Shown here: one piece after another, positions 12,101-23,800 of the stretch | Layout of the letters: each line of letters begins with the position of its first letter | Numbering within the stretch: position 1 is the first letter of the stretch | Source: Nematostella vectensis | Lineage: Eukaryota > Cnidaria > Anthozoa > Actiniaria > Edwardsiidae | DNA: 64,000 bases | Direction: 5' to 3' | Assembly: GCF_932526225.1 (NCBI RefSeq) | Contig: NC_064036.1 | Coordinates: forward strand, 14,811,181-14,875,180 | Position numbers and translations under genes: made by a program | The notes under the pieces: model-generated | What the model was told of the DNA's origin: nothing | Database searches by the model: none | Seen by the model: the letters and a program-made list of their open reading frames with translations, nothing else

Positions 12101-14781
12101 CCCTCGGATTTCTGAAAAGTCTGTGTGTCTTCTCCATGGCTGTTTGCTTTGGTTTAAAATCATGTAGCAATGAATTCTGTCTTATTTCTGGTGCAATGTT
12201 TTGCATTTATAATAGTTCTGGACTGCACATTGCTGTGGAAAAATAAACCCAAAACATAAAATACTGCAAACCAGGTATCGATAATATAAAAAAATATTTC
12301 TGATATGTGCGGGGCAGGCAAATGAGATTATTCAGAGTTATTTAACATTTCCCTGTATGAATAAGATAACACAGAGATCTACCAAGTGCTTATCATTTTT
12401 ACCCGCCATTTTAGGAATTTGGATGGCTTGTCTGCCCTTAATAAAAGGTTATTTCGCTGTATATGTAAACAAAGCTTACATCAGGTGATGGGTTTGGGCT
12501 ATTTAGGGGCTAGTTAGCTAGTTTGATTATCCTCTTCAAGTTAATCGCTTATTCGTTTTGTTTTATCATCAATTGACAAACTTCGAAAGCAAAATCCGTA
12601 AAACATCGGATAATAAGTCGTCATACTTACCAAATAATTATTTGATATCGCCATCGTATTCGCGGTATTAATTGAAGAAAAAGCTTTCAACATTATCGTA
12701 AACACAGGGCAAGTGCGAAAAATCATGGCCTCTTTGTATCGCTGACTGCCAAAGGTAGCCCAAATCTTGGTTTCCACAAAGTCCGTCAAAATCGCTGAAA
12801 AAAAAAGCTGGAAAGGCAACGCATAGACTACTAATTGCGCATCGGGGGAGGGGACGGGAGATTTTGTTTCCAAGATGGCGGCAGCTTGTTCCACAGGAAA
12901 CCCAAATCGACACGATGACCGAAATTAGATATTTTAATAATTTTTGTAGAGCGCGACATGAAAATGTCTCTCTGGGTGGCTACATGTTGCGCTCGACATG
13001 TCTTCTTGTTTGGACAGGCCATTACGCTTTGAATCTTTCCCAATAAACTCTTCTCTAAACAGTTTATGCATCATGTAAATGAAATTCCTGGAATTGTCCA
13101 TTTTCTTCGCTTGGGACTCTGTTAGCTGGTTAGTTATTTTGAGTAGATCTTCTGATAAACTATCACTTTGTCTTTTTTTTCCCTACTCCAGGTGAAGATG
13201 CTCACCTCTATTCTAAATGGTTGTCGAGATGGAACAAAATCATTTGATGAACTATACTCTGATGCTACCTCATTGTTTGGGAGCGAGGCAAGAAGATGCG
13301 AGAGAAAAATAGGCGCTTTCTACGTGACTAAAGAAACCCTGAAGACAAAACTTGAGACCGTAATGAAGAAAGAGAATCTAAGCCCCGTTTGTAGGGTGAA
13401 CAATCCGACGACGAAAAGCTTAGCATGCATGAAAAAGAGTAATGGCCAAACTGCAGAAGATATCGCCGCAGAAATGGAGATTGACAAGGTAGGGAGCGGT
13501 AGCTATATATTTTAAACGAATTAATACAAAAAGCCCAAATAGTCGTGTTCTTGAAACAGAAGAATAAATACAATACAGTCTGCCCTGAAGAAGTCTTATT
13601 ATAGACGAAAATTTGAGTCGAATTCCAGTTTTTTGGTATATTTTACACGAACTATATATAATTATATATACTTCAGTTTAGCTTTTGGGGGATCATACAA
13701 TTTGAACATCACCAGTATTAGCTAGATGTGGGCTAGAGTATGCTGGAAGCTTCGCGAAAATAAAGAAGATACTCAAGAAATAGTGGCTGAAGAATTGATA
13801 TCTACCCTGCTATTTGACCAGCCATAATGCTCAGCAAAGTTATTTATCAGACATGCTAACGTTTGGTGATACATCTCACAGTTAAAACTTACCATATTTA
13901 CTCTGTAGAAGATCACTGATTTATTCCTGTTTCTGTTAAGGATGTCATCATGCCACTTCTCGAAGACTGTCCGGAGGAGGGTTTGAATCCAAAGCAGGTA
14001 GAACAAGTGTGTAATTTAAGGGAGCTTCTTGACGGAGACAACAAGCAAGTAGCGAGTATACTCGGGTTTGACCTTGCTAAAGTGAAGGAAGTGGTCTGTC
14101 CTTCAGGTAAGAATTGTTGACACCACACCCTACATTCACTTCTACCTTCACATTCCTAACTCAAACCCCTTCCCCCTTTAAATGCCACGAAAAACCCTTT
14201 TTTCGCCGCCCTTCGGACCTTACCGCTACCTTTACCTTAAACTGTATCCTCCCCTCAATTTCCCTGAAACCTTCACTCTCAACTCCCCTCACGCCGTCCT
14301 CATACCCTCAAAATGTTACCCTCAACTCCCCTCAAACCGTCCTTATCACCTCAATTATCCTTAAATCCAGTAGCGGATCTAGGGGAGGGTTTAGGGGGTT
14401 TAAACCCCCCCCTTGGGCTCAACCCCCCCGCCTCCTTTAGCGAAAAGGTAGATCGCCCCTGAAATCGGCCCTCGGCACCCCTTAAGGCGTCCTTATCTCC
14501 TCAATTCCCCTCAAACTGTTACTCTCAACTCCACTAAAACCTTTCTCGCCCTTCAACTCCACTCAAACTGTTGCTCTTGACTCTTGCTCTCAAATTGTTT
14601 GAAATCCAATTCCCCTCAAATCTTTCTTTTATATTTTATTCTCCTCCAAATCATCCATATCCCCTGGGCTACCCAGAAACCGTTGATTGCGGGGAATATG
14701 GAACAACAATATACCTATTTTTGTTCTCTTTCAGGCGACAAACCGAAGCGCAAGAATACCACTTCAGATAAAGAAGAATGA
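135..14781 (+). CDS. Unrecognised helical protein with two hydrophobic segments (5' partial, 10 exons)
   Basis: Exons joined by splice sites and phase: 135-347, 1553-1707, 2638-2823, 2961-3159, 9704-9855, 10264-10365, 10797-10937, 13192-13488, 13941-14106, 14735-14781 (TGA). All junctions are GT-AG and phases match, giving 552 residues. The first visible exon follows an AG in phase 1, so the N-terminus lies upstream of the window. I do not recognise the family. The chain is mostly charged and probably helical. Exon 3 carries the glycine-rich hydrophobic stretch IGFPLLGLLVSGGFATY followed by basic residues; the end of exon 4 carries LGKAFGIALGFFSSG. The C-terminus is short and basic (GDKPKRKN...). 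A poly-A signal AATAAA lies at 14843-14848. Two hydrophobic hairpin-like stretches in a helical protein could mean membrane insertion, but no function is claimed. The exon chain is well supported; the function is unknown. Confidence 0.8.
926..1077. mobile_element. Short TIR element with TTA flanks (Harbinger-like MITE)
   Basis: The left end reads GGGCCCCCGAATGG and the right end is its near-perfect inverse, CCATCCGGGGGCC. Both ends are flanked by TTA (923-925 and 1078-1080). A 3-bp TTA/TWA duplication with short TIRs is typical of PIF/Harbinger elements. The 152-bp interior has no ORF. It lies in the first visible intron of the upstream gene. Confidence 0.5.
3187..9632. repeat. Giant 24-bp intronic minisatellite (about 270 units)
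   Basis: The unit contains ACCGCGCACTGTACCACAAC followed by ATCT, 24 bp in all, and repeats almost without break for 6.4 kb. It fills the intron between exons 3159 and 9704. Variants are mostly CAC/CAG/CGC at one triplet plus CG-to-CA or CG-to-TG changes (ACCACGCAC, TATCGCGC), as expected from CpG deamination. The marker CAATATCTACCACGCACAGT recurs at about 4508, 5204, 6454 and 7821, showing that multi-unit blocks were duplicated as higher-order repeats. Rare 26-bp units (ATCTTCACC) shift the frame. Because 24 is divisible by 3, open frames run through the array on both strands; these are not genes. Confidence 0.97.
12635..12797 (-). other. Possible antisense exon inside an intron
   Basis: On the minus strand a pyrimidine tract ending TTTTTTTTTCAG precedes an open stretch that ends at a strong GTAAGTATG donor near 12630. 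The open frame includes TKIWATFGSQRYKEAM. A YY1-like AAGATGGCGGC sits nearby at about 12872 (+). The product is not recognised and no partner exons were found, so this may be chance. Confidence 0.2.
14107..14734. other. CT-rich low-complexity intron
   Basis: The last intron of the upstream gene is dominated by degenerate CTCAACTCCCCTCAAA-type repeats of no fixed period. Apart from the MITE at 14368-14461 nothing else is seen. Confidence 0.6.
14368..14461. mobile_element. 94-bp MITE, CAG...CTG ends, 5-bp TSD
   Basis: The left end is CAGTAGCGGATCTAGG and the right end is GATCGCCCCTG, imperfectly inverted. The 5-bp direct repeat AAATC flanks both sides (14363-14367 and 14462-14466). The interior is G-rich then C-rich. 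The same architecture recurs at 53989-54302 and 56073-56235. Confidence 0.6.
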
Positions 14782-14842
14782 ATCCTTCTATAATCTAAAG
14801 TCGAGCCTGCTAGAAATTAGACAGACTCATTGTTGAATAGAA

Positions 14843-14848
14843 AATAAA
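14843..14848 (+). terminator. Poly-A signal of the upstream gene
   Basis: AATAAA lies 62 bp after the TGA that ends the last exon, a normal distance for a cleavage signal. Confidence 0.6.
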
Positions 14849-15609
14849 ATACAGTAAATAACTTGAAAACAGCATATGCACATTTTCATCAAATCTTGTC
14901 ACAATTACAATACACATAATTTGCAAATGTGCCCGGTTGGTCACCCTGCCCCAAAAAGGCGACCATAAATTAAGGCCCAGGACAAAAAAGATAAATCCAT
15001 TAACTTCGTTCATGTACAATTTCGGTCGTATAGGTTACTTTATTAAAATTATAGTCTAGTCATGCGATACTCTTTACATACGGCTGCGCTGATTGCCGAT
15101 TGCGCTGAGCACTAATTCGGGTTCGGAGCACTATTTCACGAAAGAGAATGAAAAAGCTATACAGGTACAGAATATTACCTCCGAGCAGGAAATATTTAGA
15201 AAACGGCACATGCTGAGGGGGTACCCCTCAGCATGGAAAGTTGGGGAGGAATGATACGAATCCCTAAGCGACAAAAGATAAAACAAATAGAAGCGCCAAG
15301 CTAAACGGAATTCATGAAAGTGCAGGCAAGAGTCCCATCATATCTATTTATTTAATTTTAGGAGGTCTGGGGATCTCCCTAGAAAACTTGCAGCCCTCCC
15401 CACAAACATAGCAGCCCCCTCCTCCCGGTTAAATAATGACCCTTTCCTAATTCTGTTTGTCTGAGTGTTCTAAATCTATCTCTTACGAAACTTGCCAACA
15501 ACACAATTACATGAAATGTTTTTGGAGTGAACGCAGACAGTCACGCTTGTAGCAGTCACGTGGTCTATGCAGGCGCGTGCCCACATGAGGGGAGGGGGGA
15601 TGCCGGATA

Positions 15610-16318
15610 CCTTTTGGTAGCCCGAACCATTTGGTAGCCCTTTGGTAGGATTAGGTAACCCGAATCCTCTGTAACTCGAACCCTTGGTAGCCCGAACCCT
15701 CGCTATCCTAACCCTCGGTAACCCGAACCCTTTGGTAGCGGAACCCTCGCTATCCTAACCTTGATAACTCGAAGCCTTTTGCAGCCCGAACCCTCGCTAT
15801 CCGAACCTTGATAACTCGAAGCCTTTGGCAGCCCGAACCCTCGCTATCCGAACCCTTGATAACTCGAAGCCTTTGGCAGCCCGAACCCTCGCTATCCGAA
15901 CCTTGATAACTTGAAGCCTTTTGCAGCCCGTACCCTCGCTATCCGAACCTTAATAACTCGAAGCCTTTGGCAGCCCGAACCCTCGCTATCCGAAACTTGA
16001 TAACTCGAAGCCTTTGGCAGCCCGAACCCTCGCTATCCGAACCTTGATAACTCGAAGCCTTTGGCAGCCCGAACCCTCGCTATCCGGACCTTTATATCTC
16101 GAAGCCTTTGGCAGCCCGAACCCTCGCTATCCGAACCTTGATAACTCGAAGCCTTTGGCAGCCCGAACCCTCGCTATCCGAACCTTGATAACTCGTAGCC
16201 TTTGGCAGCCCGTACCCTCGCTATCCGAACCTTGATTACTCGAAGCCTTTGGTAGCCCGAACCCTCGCTATCCAAACCTTGATAACTCGAAGCCTTTGGC
16301 AGCCCGAATCCTCGCTAG
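15610..16318. repeat. 47-bp tandem array (about 15 copies)
   Basis: The unit includes AACCCTCGCTATCCGAACCT then TGATAACTCGAAGCC and TTTGGCAGCCCG, with a spacing of 47 bp in the central copies. The first copies are more divergent. It lies in the intergenic region before the kinesin gene. The ORF at 16014-16235 is an artefact of the array. Confidence 0.9.
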
Positions 16319-16329
16319 GATCAACCCCC

Positions 16330-17250
16330 CGCCCCCCTAATTGAGTAAAAATAAGAAACTCGAGAGGTCACTTTGTTTAAAGGAAATAAATGAAGAAATT
16401 AATATAGCTCACGCTTATTTCTGATTGTCGTTACACCGCGTTTCGCTGACTGCCGACACTTGTCGCGTGAATGTTTGCACGGAAGTCAACAGTTTTTCGT
16501 GGACCCCTTGCTTTTTATCTTATCGCCCGTCGTGCAGTGTTTTTTTGCGCGAACAGCGAAAGTGGCTAGTTTATAGTGCCCATCCCGATGACATTGGGCA
16601 AGGTGGATATGACCTGTTTAATTTTAAGTGACAATAAAAAGGCCTGCTGTTGTTTTCTTTATAATATCACGCTAGTTCAATATACTAGAGCCCAACATAT
16701 CACTTTCTGTTCGTATCTATAAAGTACAGCCATTGACAGTCAGATATGCAAGAGCAGTTATTTATACATATTGCTAAACTACCACAACTCTGATTTATTT
16801 CAAAATTTTTACATTGCTTGCAGGGAAAATACCAAATTGCATGATGGCTAAGAGCAGCGAACAGAACGAACAAAAGTTTTCCGCCGATAAAAAACATTTG
16901 TTTTTACCTGAAAAACACTTCTCCACGCCAGATTAGGCGAGTCCATATTTATAAATCTATGCTACTTCAGCGACAAGTTTTTCTAAAGTCTTTCGGTTTG
17001 CCCTTCAGCATTTGAAAACAAAAATTTTAATTCGTAGTTCTGTAAGTTATCAGATGCCAGGGTTTCTTGAATGCTTTCGGCTTTCAAGTTTACATCCCTT
17101 TTCGCAAAATCACTCCGTTTTCCACGTTTGTATTTGTGTATTCTCCCAGTCTTTTATAATATTTATAAGATTTGGCTTTGTAGCCGCAAACGACGCCAAC
17201 AACGGCTGAAGGAATTGAATTATTTTCCAGTGTGCGCGGTGCGCGTGCGT
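16330..17250. other. Intergenic stretch, nothing recognised
   Basis: AT-rich sequence with short ORFs of no recognisable family. The open frame near 16425-16631 starts at TTG, not ATG, and resembles nothing known. Confidence 0.5.
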
Positions 17251-17256
17251 TCCCAC

Positions 17257-17283
17257 TTTCGCGCCATTCAATTTCCGACCAAT
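17257..17283 (+). promoter_or_regulatory. E2F-like site plus CCAAT box, possible kinesin promoter
   Basis: TTTCGCGCC (17257-17265), an E2F-type motif, is followed by CCAAT (17279-17283) within a locally GC-rich stretch about 570 bp upstream of the kinesin ATG. The pair is typical of cell-cycle promoters. No transcript start can be seen, so this is an inference. Confidence 0.35.
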
Positions 17284-17854
17284 CAGAGACGCGATGAGAA
17301 AGGACATACGGAACACAGGCATCCAATCGTGACCACGGGAACTTTATCGTATAGCTATACCACTTTTCTGTGACTATGAGGCTCCGCAGGGGCTCCGCTA
17401 TATATCATATTGATCTTATAATATTGTCCTGAAAAATACATTTTCAGTGCTAGAGATGTGACGTGACTCGTGTATTAACTTTATAAGAGGGAGGAGAACC
17501 TCTAGCCATTTCCGTTTGGCAAAAACGACAATTTTTATAAAAAGTATAGTACCTTTATTGCCCTCCCCCCCCTTCCCGGCAATCCTCCACTTTCTTGAAA
17601 CTCTTGCTTCGGCCCTCTCTTTTTGGAACTCCTAGCACACGAATTTCGCTATTGCAAGGAAAGACACATTAGCATTTTTGCTTTTGCTATGCACGCAAAT
17701 GTGGTATACCTGTGTTGTTGTATTGCCGCTTACCTGAAATACCGCTTAACGGCTGTCATGGACGCCAAAACATGGTTCAAGCTCTTATCGTTCTTGGACA
17801 TTTTGAAAATACACACTACTTTTCTTCGATAATGACTGGAAAAGCGTTTTAAAT

Positions 17855-20800
17855 ATGTCAGAAGTGCCTGTTCGTGTCGCTGTCAGGGTAAGTTTAAGGC
17901 AAGGTGATTAAGGCAAACAGCTGTTTGTTTAGCCAATAAAACAACAAGTTTGAATCTCAACTCGTAAATTAATATATCGTCTCTTTTTATCACAACCTTC
18001 TTTTATATCCATGAAAGAAACCATATACATTGATTATCACATAGAGCTGAAAATTTTTACTGTACTGAGATGCCTTTTACCTCATATTGCTCGTGGAAAC
18101 AAACATTAAAAGACCTTTTTGCATTGAAATGAACAATCCTTATTAACTAAGTACTGTAAGTATTAACTTCAGATCTAAGTTCTGTTCTGGGATTTAGGTT
18201 CGTCCTCTTGTAGGCCAGGAGAAAGTCCATCAAGTCCCTCAGTGTGTGGAGTTTGTGGCGAATAAACCTCAACTGATCTTAGGAAAGGACAGGGGATTCA
18301 CGTTTGATTATGTTTTCCAACCAGATGCATCGCAGGTACATGTAGGATGTTATTTGAATATCAGCAATCTAAGGGGCTGTAAACGTTATACCGGAATCTG
18401 TTTCTCCTAAGAATAAGCTCATCTATACTCACATATTTGTCTGCATCCGTTTATATAGTATCATACCATAACAAATTGTGCTTATTCCAGGATAAATCCA
18501 TTTTCTTTCTTGAACAACTTCCCATTCCAGAATCAGTTCTCCTAATACTTGTATTAAAAAGAATAAAAAAAATGTTAATATGTAAAAGCAATCCAATAAA
18601 ACACTTTCTTGTGTCATGCGTACAGACTTACATAAAGTCTTTGTACATAGAAGCTTCGCTTCGCTAATCACCGAGGGTGCACATGTACATAAGCAATATT
18701 TCTTGTCCAGCAATTTCGTAGGCTGTGCTTTACCAAACATGCATAACGTAGTAGTGTTATCACACAGCTACACACAAACTAGACTTATAGTACCTATCTA
18801 TAATAATGCTACCAGTGAGGCAAACCCAAAGAACAAGTAGTGGTTGACTTGTTTCTCTGCTATTCTCTGCTTCCATTTTGATAAATTTCATAATATATCC
18901 AAAAATTTTTTTGTAAATATGTACAAGCGGAGAAACGGGCAAACTGCGGCTAATTACCATACATTTTTTATGAGGTTAGAGTGTCCAACTTAAGAGATGT
19001 GACCGCGGTTTTCTACTAAGGTTACCGCAGTCGAATGTTGCAATACATGTAATTTCAGGTGTTACTGTACAAGCAGAGAAATGGGCAATTATTTTGGTCA
19101 TGTTAATTTTTTCCTGTTGTCTGAAAGGTGGAAGTCTACGAGAGCTGTATTGAGCCACTAGTCAAGAGTTGTCTTGAGGGGTACAACGCCACTGTGTTTG
19201 CATATGGACAGACAGTAAGTTTATGATTATTTTAGAGGTTCGAGGTTCTCCATAAAAAAGACAAAGTGCAAACAAATGCACCCAAAATAAAATGCTGGTT
19301 AAATACACACTTTTGTTACCGGACAGCTCTATTTTACATGAACCTTTTCACCAAAGGGACACTGAAAAAATTGAATTTTTTATGAAGGCTCACATATAAG
19401 GAATAATGAAAAGTTTCTGTTAACACTCCCAGGTAATGTATGGGCAATCTCCTTGACTATGAAAAACATGATTCTTTCCTTTCATGAAGAATCAGCCATT
19501 CCTAGACCTTTTCTACATTATGGCTAAACATAATTAATTTCAAAGCCTAGCTACTGTATATGAGCCTGTACATTCTTTCTTACTCCTGCCCCTCCCCTGA
19601 AAGCTAATTGAGGGGGAGGGGGTGAATAGGGGTGTGTAAATCCGCCTATCCGCTACATTTTTGGGGCAAATCCGTGGGTCCACAGATATTTTTAGATCCG
19701 CATGGTTTGACAGATAAACAATAGCATCGATTGAAATTCATTTAAAATCTGATATTCGACTGTCAAAGCAGTCAAAATTAAAAATCCGCGAGCATTTCGG
19801 GGTCGAATCCGCCGATCTGCCAACCTATTCACCCCCCCTAATCATAGGTAGGCCATAGTAAGCTCGGGAAGCTTTTTAGGTAGAAAAAAACTGTCACTTG
19901 ATGTCTTGATTTATTGTCAGAAATGTTAGAGGTTATGAAAACATGTAATAAACCAACAGCATTTATTTTGCTGGGCCAATCAGTTACTGTCCATTTGTCT
20001 TCCTGACAATTGCTAAAAAAACAAAGGTTCTATGAGCAAGCTCGAGAATGTGAATCTCTTTCTCCCTAGTTATTTTCAGTATATGTCGTAACGGCTTTGT
20101 GGGATTTAGGTTCATTTTTCGGTTGTATATGAATCACAAAAATACCAAATTACCCAGTGAGCTAAGGAACTGCTTGGTGTCGCTTGAATCCTTGTCAACT
20201 GACCCCTTTTGTGTCCATGGTAGGGTTCAGGAAAGACCTATACCATTGGGGGACTGGACACAGGCGGGCTGATGGATGACCAGTATGGCATCATTCCGAG
20301 AGCGGTCAAACAGATCTTTCAAGCTTTTGAGGTATGTATGAGAAGTATGCTTTTCTACCATAAGAGTGTTTAGGTCTTTTTTTTTTACATAAAACAGTAC
20401 ATATTTTTGTGAATAATCTGCAAATCTGAAGCCAACTTGAAGAATCCCATATGGATCCTATGGTCTAAAACATATATCTAGCTGCCACCCTCAGGACCCC
20501 TTATCAAGACAAGTGGCCACTATCAGAAGTTGACCACTTTAAATAGGTATCTAGAATACAGAGTGGGAAGCAAATAATTTTAGACTTTGTATAGTGGCAG
20601 CTAACTTGAAGGTAAATACTTTAATAAGAGGGTGCTGCTCAACTAATTACTGTAATATAATAAATTGAGCTTCATATCTTAGAAAAAAATATGAGGATTA
20701 ATTATGACTTAATGCAAAGACAAGATTACATTATGTTATCATTGTCTTGACATGTGAACTCAATATTACATTATACTCACCCAGCAAAAAAACAACTTCA

Positions 20801-23800
20801 AAAAACAAGCCGTCTGTCTCTATATTTTTTTTCTGAATTAAAGGTACCAAGACTCAAGTTACAAATTGTTTTTTTTACTGCAGGAGAGCAAGCAGAAGAT
20901 AGTATTTGAGGTACATGTGTCATACATTGAGATATATTTGGAGGAGTTGCGGGATCTACTAGATCTGGATACATCCAGTAAAGATATACACATCAGAGAG
21001 GATGATAAGGGCAATACAGGTACGTTACAAAAGACGAAAAACACAGCTCTAAAACTTGAGATTTCAGGAATCCTTATCCTAAGTTTATCTATTCTGAATG
21101 ATAGAATTCCAGGCCTCTTGCTTGGCGAAACTATGTATACAGGATCTAGGTTGTCTGCTTTCTGGAAGACTGTTTTATTATCAGAAGCATTTGCCGGCAT
21201 TCACAGTGTTATTGCAGCGTATACTGCTGTTGGTGTCATAGAGCATTCATTCTATTAAACAGTACAGTATGTTACTGTACTGTGAAAAAAAAACAGCCCA
21301 AAAACCTGAGATTTCAGGAATCCTTTAAAATTATACAGTGTGGATCTTCAAATTGACTATAAGTTTATCTATTCTGGATGATAGAATTCCAGGCCTCTTG
21401 TTTGGCCAAACTACGTATACAGGATCTAGGTTGTCTGCTTTCTGGAAGACTGTTTTATTATCAAAAGCATTTGCCGGCATTCACAGTGTTATTGCAGCGT
21501 ATACTGCTGTTGGTGTCATAGAGCATTCATTCTATTAAACAGTACAGTATGTTACTGTACTGTGAAAAAAAAAACAGCCCAAAAACTTGAGATTTCAGGG
21601 ATCCTTTAAGATTATACAGTGTGGAGCTTCAAGTTAACTTTAAGTTTATCTACTCTGGATGATAGAGTTCCAGGCCTCTTGCTTGGCCAAACTATGTATA
21701 CAGGATCTAGGTTGTCTGCTTTCTAGAAGACTGTTTTATTATCAAAAGCATTTGCCGGCATTCACAGTGTTATTGCAGCGTATACAGTTGTGGCTGTCAT
21801 AGAGCATTCAGTCCATTTAACAGTACAGTATGTTTGTTTGTAGTTGTTGTGGGTGAATGTAGCACTTGGTCCATTAAAGTATGCTTGTCTGCAGTAGTGC
21901 CTTGGGGCAGTCTATCAGTTTATGGTATGTTTGTCGGTAATTGCTGTACAGTAGGTGCCATGGGGTAGTCCATGCAGTATATTCATGTTGTCTGAAGTTG
22001 TTTTAGGTACCATGTAGCAGCCTGTTTATTTACAGTACATTTGTCTGTAGTTTCTTTTTAGGTGTCTGTAGTTTTTTTGGGACAGTCCGTCCATTTATAA
22101 GATGTTTGTTTGTAGGTGCCAAGGGGCAATCCATTCATTCGTGATACATTTGTCTGTAGTTGTTGTAGGTGCCATGGAGCAGCCTGTTTATTCCCAGTAC
22201 ATTTGTCTATAGTTGTTGTAGGTGCCATGGAGCAGCCGGTCCAGTCACTGGATGAGGTGATGAGCTGTCTGGACACAGGTTCTGCTGCACGACACACTGG
22301 GGCCACCAATATGAATGAGCAATCTAGCAGATCTCACGCAATATTCACTATGTATATAGGTGTGTAAACTCAATACCTGAAATTGGCTATACATTATCCA
22401 GGGTAATTTGCTATCCACCTTCTTCATAAGATATGCAATGTCAATACAACACAGAAACTCACTTCCAATTCACACCCCAATGTTTATAATTTATTTATAT
22501 ACAAGGATTTTTTTGATAAGCTTTGCGAGTTTGTTGAAATACCTAAAGGTGATATTTTTAGTTTTATCCTGAAATTCAAATAATCTTTTTTGCAATCATA
22601 CCTTGTTCTCTGCGCGTCCATTTTTGAAAAAGTGCATGGATAAATGAGGCCCAAGGGTGGAATTAAAGAAATGTCTTCTGACCTCGTTGCAGACACCTTA
22701 ACCCTTTTAGGCATTCGTGTTGAGGCCAATATGTTAAATATTAATATACTGGAAAGGTTGGAATTATAGGAAAAATGTATCATGAAAATGTGTTCAAAAC
22801 AGGTCAATATCGATAATTGTAGCGAGCCTCCTTATTAAAAAATAGTTTCAAAATATCAGGTGATAGTCAATCGCAGTTTCTGATATTTTCAGGTCAAAAG
22901 CCTTTTGAAGATCCAGAGCAGATCACATCCCAAGAGAATGTCAGAAAACAAAGCCAGGAGTCAGACGTCGGTATGTAGAGGATCGCACAATGTAAAAGGT
23001 TTGATTTGCAATCATTCACGAGTTAAAAACGGCTACATTTCATTGTTTGGGCATAGAATAATCTATGAATAATGATATTTTCCGAGATATTTCTACGTTG
23101 CGAATAAAACCTAAACAACATTTTCATACGAATACGTAATTTTTAAGTTCCGTACTACACCATTTCATATTTTTGGCATGTCATTCTCAGACTACATGGA
23201 TTACAAGTACTCCAAGTTCCACTTTGTGGACCTTGCCGGGTCCGAGAGGGTAGACAGGACGGGGAATGTCGGAGACAGGTTTAAAGAGTCTGTGCAGATA
23301 AACACGGGTCTGCTGGCCTTGGGAAACGTCATCAGTGCACTTGCAGATGCACGCAAAAAGGTAGCGACTGATTACTGTAGTTTAGGTGGTTAAACGGGCT
23401 ATGTGATCTGTTGCGCATCTAGTTTACGCACAGTAGTCAACGTTTCCTGTGGGTCACGCTTAGTGTTGAAACTAGTGTCGAAGTAACCAAAGCAGCCACA
23501 CTGATAATTTTTTTTCTCTCTGATGGCAGTGTCTTAATAGGAGTAGACCACTGATTAATTCGAACCAGTGGGTCTTGGTCCACTAACTTTTTAATGGAGA
23601 TTTCCATGCGCTTGTTCAGGCTAGCTTCCGTCTCTCGTCTAATGGCAGTTTGTTTAGTAATTGTGGCCCATGGAAAACTCATGGCATAACCCCTTAAGAA
23701 GAGGTATGAAACCCTACCTAGCGCTCAACATTAGCGATTGTGTTATTGCTTATTGCTCTGATATCTATTATGTCTATTAATTAACTGCCCTGCCCCCACC

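Noticed and set aside
15610-16318. Interstitial telomere sequence (AACCCT motifs)
   Set aside because: AACCCT occurs once per 47-bp unit only, not as tandem hexamers.
22222-22230. Acceptor at 22220-22221 for kinesin exon 6
   Set aside because: It keeps the frame but drops VVV from the conserved NTVVVGA strand; the AG at 22211-22212 restores the family sequence.
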